Source of the DNA: Microcyclospora pomicola
Taxonomy: Eukaryota; Ascomycota; Dothideomycetes; Capnodiales
DNA length: 64,000 nt
Assembly: GCA_002786065.1 (NCBI GenBank)
Contig: NHNY01000038.1
Coordinates: forward strand, 1 to 64,000
Reading direction: 5' to 3'
Made by a program: the position numbers and the translations under genes. Position 1 is the first letter of the stretch; the number at the start of each line of letters is the position of its first letter. Of the stretch, positions 33,500 to 43,493 are shown in pieces. The notes below the pieces were generated by a model that saw only the letters and a list, made by a program, of their open reading frames with translations, was not told the DNA's origin and did not search any database.

Positions 33500-34392
33500 G
33501 CTTGTCGTGAGTATGGTCGTCTGAAGTTTGATGGTCAACTCCACAACAAAACGCTGTTGGAGCAAGATTATTGCTACAACAAGCACGCAGATCTACTATC
33601 CTTGCCACCAACCCATGCAGGAAGGTGGCGGTCGCTTCGAGGGATAAGACAGTACCTAAGCACAGAAGCTATCAACCCTCGACATCGGAAGGAAGTGGAG
33701 ATCCCAGAAAATACAGGATCATGCGTCAAAACGGCACTAGAACTACTGAATTCCTTCGAAATCAGTCCGGCTGATCATTAGCCTCGGGATCATCACAGAG
33801 TGAAGGCGATAATGCTCAGTCCTTCTTTTGGTACTGAGTGCAATGACTCTATTGTACCAGGAAAGGTTACCGCTGTTATGCTGGGTTCTGCGAATGGTCG
33901 CCGGTTTGATTGCATGGAAGAAAGCACGGGGTTTCTGTCAAACATGCTAATTCTACGAAATCGTGCTGGTCGTTGTAAGACGTTTGTAACCCACCTGACT
34001 TATCTAGTGGTATCTGGACATGATCTGATATGCTCGAACATCTTCTGGTCTCTTGGACCATGCCCAGGCTGGATGAAGCAAGTAATCGGCCGATCATCTG
34101 ACGAGCACTTTTTGTCCTAGGCACCGATCGACATTATCTAAGGGCACCTCGCTTGCAGCTATTGGCTTTCGATATCCTTCGCAGCTCAGCTGAGCCGCTA
34201 CTGAGTGCGAGTACGATACCTAGAAAGGAAGGTAGCATACTTCTCAGCCCCAGGGTTGGAGCTGAGAATCATAGTGGGGAGGGCTACGGGGTAGGCTTCA
34301 GTGGCCAGCAGAAGCGTACATAAGTGGAGAAGACTGCATGCGTCGAAACGTGAAGTAGCGAGCGAAAGCATTCTCATCACTGAGACACAATC
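33500..34392. promoter_or_regulatory. Divergent intergenic region between cluster gene E and precursor 2
   Basis: 893 bp between opposite starts; presumably holds both promoters. No strong motif recognised. Short ORFs on both strands are judged non-coding. Confidence 0.4.
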
Positions 34393-34812
34393 ATGCACTT
34401 CTCCACGGCCATCATCACTGCTATTCTCGCAAGCACTTGTGTGGTTGCTGCACCAGTGGCCATACCAGTGGATAGCAGGAGTGTCGGCGTCACGCCTTAC
34501 CATCCAGGCATTGACGTCGAAGAGAGGGCCGCGTCCGAGAACATCACCCCCTACCATCCACTCATTGACGTCGAAGAGAGGGCCGCACCCGAGATCATCA
34601 CTCCTTACCATCCAGGCATTGACGTCGAAGAGAGGGCCGCGTCCGAGAACATCACTCCCTACCATCCACTCATTGACGTCGAAGAGAGGGCCGCACCCGA
34701 GATCATCACTCCTTATCATCCAGGTGTCGACGTCGAAGAGAGAGCGACACCCGTCCAGCCCTACCATCCTGGAATCGACGTGGAGAAGAGAGACAGTGCT
34801 ATCAGACTTTAG
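34393..34812 (+). CDS. Repeat-containing secreted RiPP precursor 2
   Basis: Single exon, 139 aa, ATG at 34393. A signal peptide ends about residue 20 (TCVVAA-P). Six repeats follow, four of them in an 18-residue (54-nt) register, with the core PYHPGID, PYHPLID or PYHPGVD, flanked upstream by V/I-T and downstream by VEER. Only the last repeat ends in VEKR; the others end in EER. A dibasic Kex2 site is therefore missing from most junctions, unless cleavage occurs after a single Arg. One Tyr and one His are conserved per core. The context and repeat architecture suggest a second dikaritin-type precursor, distinct from precursor 1. An alternative is a secreted repeat protein acting uncleaved, such as a cell-surface or repellent-type protein. 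Confidence 0.82.
   Translation: MHFSTAIITAILASTCVVAAPVAIPVDSRSVGVTPYHPGIDVEERAASENITPYHPLIDVEERAAPEIITPYHPGIDVEERAASENITPYHPLIDVEERAAPEIITPYHPGVDVEERATPVQPYHPGIDVEKRDSAIRL
34490..34800 (+). repeat. 54-nt tandem repeats of precursor 2
   Basis: Units containing gacgtcgaagagagggccgc recur at 54-nt steps, with two alternating variants (SENITPYHPLID and PEIITPYHPGID). The alternation suggests duplication of a two-unit block of 108 nt. Confidence 0.85.
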
Positions 34813-35388
34813 AGAGGATGCACCAGCCTACAGTACTCAAAGCTGGAGAGTCTGGTCCAGCAGTCTGTCGGGATGGGGGCCAAAGTAACGATGCTTAAAC
34901 CTTCCGCGTCTGTTACTTGTTGGAGACCGGGGCAGTACAGCTATAGCCTGTCTTTACCGTATGTCAGCCGAATATAGACAGTCGCATAGCTTGATCATTT
35001 ATGCCTTACCATCTTGCTCGTGCCATGCTGCGCGTCTGGTAGTAGACCTTTGTGGCCACCACTACTAACGGATCATACGAATTTCCCGTTAGAAGAGAAT
35101 TGTACGCACTTGATGCTTGTGCCTGCGCGAATGCAGGCCATTATAGGATGAAACTGAAGAAGCAATGTACGTGTTTAGATGCTAGAGAATACACGTCACG
35201 TAGGTAGGGTTCAGAACAGGTCGACTTGGAAACCTCAGTAGTCCTCGATATCGATAAAGGATATACTACAGAGTTGGTGCCTGAGGCCATCACTCAATGC
35301 CACCACTTGTCAAGACACCCAACCAGCACACTCTATAGCATTCGAAGGACTACGTAACGAAACCGTCTCTCCCTCTAATCCTCGAAAC
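34813..35388. other. Intergenic
   Basis: 3' side of precursor 2 and promoter/5' UTR of the epsilon-COP gene. No gene seen. Marks the likely right edge of the peptide cluster, since the next genes are housekeeping. Confidence 0.5.
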
Positions 35389-36279
35389 ATGGATCCTTTC
35401 ACCTCCGACGGGGAGCTGGTCAACATCCACACCGCGTTCGTACAATCACAATACACCTCCGTCCTTTCCGACTACAGCACTTCAGACTTCAGCTCGAGCA
35501 ATGCCCTGCCGGTGCAGATCCTCCAATATCGCGCCCAATGCGCTCTAGGTCAATATGACGAGGTCCTCTCTGCGGTCTCGAGTTCTTCAGACAAGTCCAC
35601 GCCCGATCTCGCGGCAGTGCGACTCTATGCACAATTCCTGAAGTCGGGCGCAGGCGCCGCCGAGGCCGAGTCCCTCGCCGAAGCCAGCGGCGACAATCTT
35701 ACGGTTCAGCTGCTCTGTGGCTCCATCCTTGCCCAATCCGACAAGCAGGAGCAGGCTTTGGCCCTTCTAGCAAAGCATCAAGGTTCGCTGGATGCGGTCG
35801 CGCTCATCATCCAGGTCCTCCTCGCACAGAACCGTACCGCTGCTGCGCAAAAAGAGGCGAAATCGGCGCGCTCGTTCGCGCAAGACGCCTTGCTGGTCAA
35901 CCTCGCGGAGAGTTGGATCGGTATGCGACGCGGTGGAGAGGAATATCAGAAGGCCTTCTACGTGTTTGAAGAATTGGCGCAGGCGCCGGCAAGCACGAGC
36001 GTGGCATCACTAGTAGCGCAGGCGGTGTCAGAACTACACATGGGACGGGTAGAGGAGGCGGAGGCGGCGTTGCAATTGGCGAAAGAGAAGGAAGAGGGTA
36101 ATGCCGAGTTGCTGGCAAACCGCATCGTGTTAGATACGATCTTGGGCAAGAGCACAGCTGAGGACAAAGCGAAGTTGTCAAGCGTCAAGAAGGACCATGA
36201 TCTGTTGGTGGATCTGCAGTCGAAGCAGGAGGCATTCCGCACGGCAATGGGCAAGTATAATCCAAAGTTCGAGCCGTGA
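35389..36279 (+). CDS. sec28: Coatomer subunit epsilon (COPI)
   Basis: Single exon, 296 aa, ATG at 35389. The sequence is a run of helical TPR-like units: LVNIHTAFVQSQYTSVLSDY at the start, AVRLYAQFL, VALIIQVLLAQNRTAAAQKEAK and FYVFEELAQ. It ends in MGKYNPKFEP, as in other epsilon-COP proteins. The length is close to the family norm of about 290-310. It stabilises alpha-COP in the coat of Golgi-to-ER vesicles. It converges on use1, which also works in that route. Confidence 0.92.
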   Translation: MDPFTSDGELVNIHTAFVQSQYTSVLSDYSTSDFSSSNALPVQILQYRAQCALGQYDEVLSAVSSSSDKSTPDLAAVRLYAQFLKSGAGAAEAESLAEASGDNLTVQLLCGSILAQSDKQEQALALLAKHQGSLDAVALIIQVLLAQNRTAAAQKEAKSARSFAQDALLVNLAESWIGMRRGGEEYQKAFYVFEELAQAPASTSVASLVAQAVSELHMGRVEEAEAALQLAKEKEEGNAELLANRIVLDTILGKSTAEDKAKLSSVKKDHDLLVDLQSKQEAFRTAMGKYNPKFEP

Positions 36280-36499
36280 GCGTAGAGCTCTGCGACATGT
36301 GGGGATGGCGTTCTTGAGGAGAATCGACACAGAAGGCACACGAAAGCGTTGAACAGCCGTGCAAATAAAGCCACACGAAGAGATGTCAGTCATGTCTTTC
36401 ATCCCAATGCTGTGGGGTGTCATTGTTTCGTCGTATCATCATGATATTTTCGTGATAGTCAGTATCTTGATATCATGGTTCCCTGGCCCTCCCTTTTCA

Positions 36500-37405
36500 T
36501 CAAAATCGTAGTTTTGGCCCAACAAACACGAGCAAGAAACACGCCACCCACAGCCCAAAGATGAACGCATAGAGCTTGATGCGACCCCACCACCCTTGCC
36601 CCTCGCTCATACGCCGCAACATGCCCATGCTCCGTTGCGCGGCATCCATTTTTCCGCTTGTCTTTTCCAATCCGCTCTGCGCCCGTGCCTGTACCTCCTT
36701 GTCTGCCTCCAGGCTCGCGCCAATGTTCAGGCTCGACTGCTTGAGTGTCTGCACTAGTGATAGCAAGCCTTGTTCCAGCTGTGTCTGTTGAGCGCGGTTG
36801 TGCGACTCTAGTGCCTCATGCGAGCGTAATGACGACAGGTCCGCATCAGTCGTGCGTCCGGCGAAAAGCTGTTCGCGTCCAGAGGTCGATGCTGTTGCGT
36901 CTGCGGATTGAGCAGTCGCGGTCGGTTTCCGTGCCCGGAGTTCAGATTGCTCACCCGGAGCCAGTCGTGGTCCTTGCGCTTCGCCCGTGTCCAGACCAGA
37001 GGTGGTGTCTGTTCTCGCCGGACCATACGAAGGCCGCGCCCTGTTGCTCACCTCTGGTGCAGGCTCTTCTTCGTCCTCGTCGTCATCATACTCGTCCTCG
37101 TCCTCGGAGTCCTTGCTCTCCATCTCTTCAAGCCGTGCTTGTAACCGCTTGACCACTTCTCGCTTCGTATACAGATCGGCCTGCACTTGCTGCCGTTGGT
37201 TCGTCACTCGAATTGCAGATGATTGTTTCTCCAGCGTAAGCAACATGGTGCGAGCATGCTCCACATTGGCGCTAATGCGATTGCGATCATATTGCGTTGT
37301 TCTTCGTGACGGTGAATCGCTCAGAACTTCTGATGTGAGGCTGTTGAGCAGACGAGTCAATGTTGGCAGAGAAGGTTCTTGTACACGAGTTGTAGCGGTC
37401 GCCAT
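36500..37405 (-). CDS. use1: Use1-type ER SNARE (retrograde Golgi-to-ER)
   Basis: Single exon, 301 aa from the ATG at 37405. The frame stays open upstream to 37549, but MATATTRVQEPSLPTLTRLLNSL fits the family N-terminus. There is a coiled coil near residues 50-110, a long acidic D/E tract (about 120-140), and a SNARE-like helix (about 215-275: ESHNRAQQTQLEQGLLSLVQ, SGKMDAAQRSMGML). One C-terminal membrane anchor follows (about 278-300). The Use1 SNARE acts with Sec20, Ufe1 and Sec22 at the ER. Its convergent neighbour is epsilon-COP. Confidence 0.85.
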   Translation of the reverse strand: MATATTRVQEPSLPTLTRLLNSLTSEVLSDSPSRRTTQYDRNRISANVEHARTMLLTLEKQSSAIRVTNQRQQVQADLYTKREVVKRLQARLEEMESKDSEDEDEYDDDEDEEEPAPEVSNRARPSYGPARTDTTSGLDTGEAQGPRLAPGEQSELRARKPTATAQSADATASTSGREQLFAGRTTDADLSSLRSHEALESHNRAQQTQLEQGLLSLVQTLKQSSLNIGASLEADKEVQARAQSGLEKTSGKMDAAQRSMGMLRRMSEGQGWWGRIKLYAFIFGLWVACFLLVFVGPKLRF

Positions 37406-37944
37406 GATTGACAGCTTTCTGCAGTTGGCAAGGGATGAAGCACATGTGGCAGGTTTTATGTCGTGTTTGCATGTGAACATGAAACCAAATTGAGTGGAGT
37501 CCATGTTTCTGGACCATGACGTCTCAACACGAATCGAGCTGCATGCCACTGTAAGGTATGTCTGCTTCTCTCACCAGGACATCAACCATATGCAAATCTA
37601 GCATCACTGAAGGCCATCGTTAGAATCCCAGACATGACTGCCTCATCCCTCTCATTGATGTAAAATTCACTATGAGATGTGGATGGTGTATCACCTTGAG
37701 CAAGACGCGAAGTCTCCCTGGTTCTCACGGAAATGTGTTGCACGGCTACGATCGTCGGTATTTATACTGCTATCGAAACATATCCTGACTACCAAGTGGC
37801 TCTCCATATCCCTTACAACATATTAGAAATGGAAATGGTGAGTATTTGGTGAGTATTGAGTCGGCCTGAGATGGTCTGAGATGTTCCGTCACCAGAGACC
37901 AGTCGCCCAGGATGCCGGAACATCTCGCTTTCTTTCGCTGGCGT
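37406..37944. other. Intergenic
   Basis: 5' region of use1 and 3' region of the rhodopsin-domain gene. A duplicated gtgagtatt(t) lies near 37840. No gene seen. Confidence 0.5.
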
Positions 37945-39041
37945 TCAAGGCACTGAACATCTGGCCCGATCGCTCGTAATAGTTGTCACGACACCATCAT
38001 TCTTAAGACGCCCATCCATGGACGCCGGTGACTGCAATTGCCACAATGGTGCTTCCGAACATGGTGATGGCGACATATGTCGCGAGAATTCTGTCAAGCT
38101 ATCCCGTCGTCCAAGCTTTTGCTGTACAACCCGTAGAAGCGGTCTCAAGGTTGCGATACTGCTGGCACTAATTCCAACCCCGATTTCGACGGTCGACCAA
38201 ATGGCAAGGCCGGCGGTATCGTCTACCCAGAATTAACATGCTGGACCCTGACACTCTGGTAATGGTGGACTTACACAAGAAATCTCCTTCGGACCCAGCT
38301 GACAGCTTCGCAATGTACGGCAGCCTTATGATCGTCGCGGTAGACCCAATGGCTGCAAACGTGAGGATGGCGACGACCATCACCTTCTGTCGAAATGGGA
38401 TGTTCAAGTCCTTGACTATAAAGACCGGCAAGATACCAAGCGTCCAGTCCGTGACGACTTGCATTGCAGAGATGGCGTATGTCAGGCTGCGCAGTACACC
38501 ACTGTCAATGCAGTGCCCATCGTTAGGATCCAAAGTCCAGAACGAGCGAATTGGCCAGCACTGGAATATCAAAAGCACCGCAAATGCTCCATGTGCTATA
38601 ACACTGGCGATCATGACTGTACGAGCTGTCCAGATGTGGGCTGGTCGTACAGCGATGCGGACGAAGAAGAACCCGATGCTGACCTTCAGGAACAGCGACA
38701 CAACGGCGTATAGAATCTCACAGAAGTACCAGAACTGGTCTTGATCAGAGATCTGTACCCTCACGAATGCCGACCAAGGTAGCACTTACTTTGATCGCCT
38801 TCTCAGCACTCCATAGCTCGAGGTCGGCGATATGTTGCCCGGTGCCGTATTTGACTCCTTCAAGCTGACATATTAAGTAACCTGTGAAGACGAGCTGTGT
38901 AATGACCATGGTTGCATCATCGTAACCGAACTGACTGATCAGTCCTACGCGTACACCTAGCCTGGCTGCCACTGTTGTCCAGGACAACACAAAGAATGTT
39001 ACCGCTCCAGCAAGCACCTGGTGAGCACGTCCGTCTGTCAT
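37945..39041 (-). CDS. Rhodopsin-domain integral membrane protein (fungal, 7TM)
   Basis: Modelled as complement(37945..38222, 38275..38734, 38790..39041), 329 aa. Introns are GTAAGT...CAG (55 nt) and GTAAGT...TAG (52 nt). The first acceptor was placed at GACCAG|TTCTGG, giving AIK-FWYFCEILY, which fits the family better than an alternative 13 nt earlier. Family marks are YDDATMVITQL, KVSIGFFFVRIAV, the cysteine in HCIDSG, the DWTLGILPVFIV segment, and GLAIWSTVEIGVGISASSIATLRPLLR. These proteins resemble the membrane part of Pth11-type receptors, but no CFEM domain is present. The ligand is unknown. Confidence 0.85.
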
Positions 39042-41287
39042 GTTGACGAAGCAGTCTGTCTGATCGGATTTTTTGGCAGTAAAGAAACGAAGTGATTAGC
39101 GAGGACATGAAGCCTCAAATATACAAGTGTCGTGTAGCAGGAAATGTATACAAGTTTTCAACAGTACCCAGCAAGGTGTAAGTGGCAGCGGCCCAATTGC
39201 TCCATACATATTGATACCGCCCGTAGCGTCGGCACCCAAAGACATTGGAAAAGACTCAATAATTCCTTTGTATGGTTGTTGCAGATACGGGCATGGGTCC
39301 GCGAATCATTGCTCGAAGGTGGAAACGCCTGAGATCATCCCTGCGGTAGACCGACGGACACTCGCAGTGGGAGGCACAACTGCAGGCCGAATGGTTTGGT
39401 CGGCGTCGTTGTCTCGTGATGATGCATGATAGTTTCGAGTTGTCACAGCAAGGTACCTCAGAATCGGTGTTCCGATCTTCATCACCCGGAACCTGGCAGG
39501 ATCCACAATGGCTCGAATCGGATTTGTGCCATCCCTGCTAAAAAGCCCCGGGGAGGGCCATTCGACCTTTGGCTAGTGTTGCTTCCATTGAATATACCTT
39601 GTCAAGCGTGTGGACACGATTGCGAAATGTCGCGGTTAATACTGTTTACAGATTTGGACCCGACGTGATCGACTTACATGCATGATGCATGTGATCGCTG
39701 GCCCGTGCGCAGCAGCGGCTTTCGGCGGCGTCTGCTTGAGGCAAGAAGTTAATAAGCACGCCGTTACGTGACAATACTCTTGGCATAAACGGCAATAAGT
39801 CCTGATCTGATGGGGTCCCCGATCATCAGTCGGCCGGAAGACACACAAGCTTCGGGTTAAGAAGACGTTGCATCTCAAAGACTCGCTATTTCATGCAGCG
39901 TTCTACCGCAAGAACTCCATAAATTGCCCTGTAGAGACGCTATTATTCGATTTACATGAACTTGGCCGTCATCCGTGTAGCTCTCGTTTAGTAACTTTCA
40001 CTATAGAATCAGCTTGAATTGATCCTTGTTCGCGATTGTAGAGATGGACCAGTCGGTGAGGCGCCACCAGAGCTTCAGACATACCTACGTGTTTGCAGTG
40101 ACTTGCGGCTTGCGTGAGCTCCCTGACAGGCACTCCTGTAAGATGCATGGGGTCGCGGCTATGGCGCTGGGCATGGACAACCACTATTTCGGAAAACGCC
40201 TTCCGAGCGCTTCGATCACACTCTCTGCTGCCGTGCACCCATACGGAAGTCGGCTGGTATGCCAGCCGTATCATCAAGCCTTGAGGCTGTTGCTTTGAGC
40301 ATAATTTTATGGATGGCAACCATCTGAAGATCGTGCGGACAATTCACCTCCATGGGAACTTGATGATGCTGCTGCCCACCATTGTGCTTTCCTACCTACC
40401 AACCTCGTCCATACATGCTCAATTGTCGATTCGCACGATCGTACCTGATCATGTCTTGTGCTTAGCTGTCCTCGTAACGGGCCTTCAGGTGCCTTCAGGT
40501 GCCTATGTTGGTTGCGCATGCTGCGCCACGCTTGTACCGAGGTGGCAGAAAGTACTAGATTCTGGTTGTGGTGACTCTACGCTGTTGAACGTGAGGTCTC
40601 CCACAAGTCTCCGGAACGTCGCAGGTATGCATGTCCAAGCCGTGGCATTGGAATGCTTGCAGGCACCCCTTGTTCGGATGTATCGAACCCTCCCTGGCTT
40701 AAACGAGCACAGTCACGCCGGTCATTCCTCGCGTAGAGCATGATATGCAAAGTGTTACCTCTCATGGGCAGAACGGCCGTCAATGTTGCGAACTCCACAT
40801 ATGAAAAGGCTGAAACGCCTTCCACTGCTCTAGGTAAGCTGGCCAAGATACTTAGCTGCGGTCGTGCAGATCAGAGTCATTCACCTGGAAGGATCGGCGT
40901 TGAGGTCCGAACACTTTGTTTGGGCATGCAGCGACCTCCGGTGCACATGTCGACCACACACATGCAAATCCGTGCATGTAGTCGCAGGATGTGAGAAGTA
41001 GTAGTGAGTATGAGGTTAGAAAAGCTCAAGCGGACCGCGAATCCCTCGAGAGATTTGAGTTAAGGTACGTACCAAGCTCACCGCAAACGCGCCACGCTAA
41101 ACGCGCCACTCCAGACGCGCCACTGTGTACTAGCAATCGAAGCTCTCCATGTCATGCTCGTACTTACAACATATCAGCATATGTTTAGCAACCACCACAC
41201 CTCTATTTCATGTCCTCTACTGCCCGACCTTGAGTGGGTAAAACTGTCAGACAAGATACACCGAATTCACCCAGTCTTGTAATCGAC
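39042..41287. other. About 2.2 kb intergenic
   Basis: No convincing gene; a 144-codon ATG ORF at 40309-40743 lacks any recognised feature. A short duplication (gccttcaggt twice) lies at about 40482-40502. Confidence 0.45.
41082..41126. repeat. Three tandem copies of an ACGCGCCAC-containing 14-mer
   Basis: aaacgcgccacgct, aaacgcgccactcc and agacgcgccactgt follow one another about 160-205 bp before the dienelactone hydrolase ATG. It could be a repeated factor-binding site or a simple minisatellite. Confidence 0.7.
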
Positions 41288-42343
41288 ATGCCTGCTCTTT
41301 CGCAGTGTTGCGCGATGGGCTCGCTCCATACCGGAACGCCCAAAGGCGAGATGACCAAGCTTCATGGGCTGGACTGCTACATTTCCAACCCACCTTCCGG
41401 CACCTCCAAAGGCATCGTTGTCATCATCCCGGATGCCTTTGGTATTGCACTACCCAACAATCGCATCCTCGCAGATGAGTATGCGGAAAAGATCGGGGCA
41501 CAAGTACTGCTTCCAGATTTCATGAACGGTAAGCCACCCTCTCTTCAGCTGATATTGTATCACGTGTTTGGCCTGCGGCGGCTTTGATCCGGATGTGTTT
41601 CGCGCGGAAGGATGAGTGATAATGGAAGACTGGTTGACGATTTCCACATAGGCTATGTGATGCCGGCAGACGTATTGGTTTCGTACAAGTTCATGAGCGC
41701 AACTGGGTTGTGGAACCAGCTGTACAAGTTCGGACACTTGCTCTACCTCTTCAGGCATTTTCCCTCTTTCATGGCCGCCAATCGCGCGAGCGTTGCCACT
41801 CCAAGGATCATGAACTTCTTCCAGGCGCTGCGCGAGAATGAGGCGAAGGACCTGCCCGTGGGGGCGGCAGGATTCTGCTGGTGAGAGACATGAAACCAAT
41901 CATCGATGATCGTGAACTTTGCTGACACTCGGCTACGAAGGGGAGGTAAATACGTGATTCAGCTGCTTTGGGATCAGGAAAAGACGTCCTCGGGCAAACG
42001 ACTGGTAGATTGTGGGTACACTGCCCACCCGTCTGCTCTCATGTACCCTTTCGATATCGAGAAGGTGGTCTTGCCGCTATCTATAGCCGCACCAGAACAC
42101 GACATGATGATGACACGCAAAGAGGCCAAGCAGACGGAAGAGATCTTGAAGGTGAAGACCGCTGAATCGAAAGACCAGGGCGTAGAGCATGAGTTCGTCA
42201 TGTACCCCGAGGTATCCCATGGCTTTGCGGTCAGAGCCGACGAAGAAGAGGTTAAGGAGGCTGAGGCAGGCAAGAAGGCTCAAGCGCAAGCAGTAGCATG
42301 GTTTACCAAGTGGTTTGCCAACCCACCACCAACCATGAATTGA
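41288..42343 (+). CDS. Dienelactone hydrolase family protein
   Basis: Exons 41288..41528, 41652..41880 and 41941..42343 give 290 aa. Introns are GTAAGC...ATAG and GTGAGA...GAAG. The second splits the codon of the Trp in the nucleophile motif GFC-W-GGKY. The catalytic triad can be placed at Cys156, Asp211 (APEHD) and His250 (YPEVSHGF), within an alpha/beta-hydrolase fold. Bacterial homologues hydrolyse dienelactone in chloroaromatic breakdown. Most fungal members act on unknown esters or lactones. A GTG at 41234 upstream is in frame but not a likely start; the chosen ATG precedes MPALSQCCAMGSLHTG, typical for the family. Confidence 0.92.
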
Positions 42344-42489
42344 GCCTCACGCATATGAGAGGTCTTGACGAAGGGATGAGATCCATGAACGCTCCTCATG
42401 AGATACGACTGTTTCTACATGTTCCATAATACAGCTGCTTTTCGCTATGACAGAAAGCCATTCTCGCAATGCCATGCATGCGATACAAA

Positions 42490-43013
42490 TCATACGCCCT
42501 TACCGCCCCTCTCATCTTGCATTCCAATGACGGTATCTGGAGCCTCGGGATGCTCCGCCTTCGCCTTCGCCGTGCTGTCCCGTTCGTCCTTTTGTCTCGT
42601 CGCGGATCCACCAGCGTCTTGCGACTTTGAGCTGCGAAAGTAGACGTCAGTACATTGTCTAAAGTCCAATTATGCTCAAGCTCTGCCCGCTACATTCCAG
42701 AGACAGAGATTCTCCAAGGTAAGATGGAGTTGTGAACTAACCTTCGGCCAGCCGCACTCGATTGACTCTGTATGTTCAGATCGCCATCTGCGCCCTTATC
42801 CAGGGCATGTTCTCTGCTGCCCCCGACTTTCGAGCCGGGCGAGGTATCTTGCTGCGTGCCCTTGTTCGAGACGAAGTTGTGCGAGTCTTCGCCTTTGCTC
42901 GCGAAGCGCATGGGCGAGGTGGAGAACGGCCGGGCGATGCGAGCGCTGCGGAGCACAGACTGCCGACTGGCGAGACGGTAGAACGTCAGGAATTCAGATG
43001 GTGAGGACGCCAT
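42490..43013 (-). CDS. Small predicted mitochondrial protein, unknown function
   Basis: Modelled as complement(42490..42631, 42742..43013), 137 aa. The intron has a GTTAGT donor and a CAG acceptor; it splits a Ser codon (GRS|SKSQ). The N-terminus is rich in Arg/Ser with no acidic residues after residue 7 (FYRLASRQSVLRSARIARPFST), fitting a mitochondrial targeting peptide. The remainder is hydrophilic and probably disordered, with a conserved-looking end (APDTVIGMQDERGGKG). I recognise it as a widespread type of fungal small protein but cannot name it. Confidence 0.65.
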
Positions 43014-43493
43014 GGCTAGATTGGTTGATGATGGTCGTGTTAGGGGTTTTGGATGTGGATGGAGGATTGTTGCATTGGATGTAGCATTGGGTACATGTAC
43101 GTACTCTACCGCCTGAGGCTCACATCATGATCCGAGGTTGTGTGCTCAGTTCAAGATGTATGACACTATATGCGGTCATCATATGTTGCGCGCTCGGGCT
43201 TGAATTGTGGTTTATTCCCATGCCTACTCGATTAGGTTCATCCCAGGCGGCGCCTTCCCCGGATTCTGGGCAAGCCACAAGATCTTGGCGAGCCTACAGA
43301 TGTCAGGAACATCCCAGGAGACAACAACGTATCTACAAGGTATTTTATGTTGTGGCAATCGACTGCATGGATTGATAACTTCATCTGATTCAGTCGCTTG
43401 GCATTTAGCACTGGGATTATCTCGGGAGCCGACCAGTCTGAACGAAGACTACCTACAGTAAATAGCACTCATCAATAGTAAGCCCGCTGGCCA
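43014..43493. other. Intergenic
   Basis: Between two genes on the minus strand. No gene or repeat recognised. Confidence 0.5.

Noticed and set aside
30558-34812. Alpha-factor-type mating pheromone precursors
   Set aside because: Repeats with Kex2 sites are shared with pheromone genes, but the cores lack the Trp/Cys pattern of ascomycete alpha pheromones, and the UstYa neighbours point to modified peptides.
34301-34888. 195-codon ORF overlapping precursor 2 in another frame, and a minus-strand ORF at 34198-34767
   Set aside because: Both are repeats of the same DNA in other frames; only the 34393 frame has a signal peptide and ordered repeats.
40309-40743. 144-codon plus-strand ORF
   Set aside because: No domain, signal peptide or splice partner; composition is irregular and it lies in a gene-poor interval.
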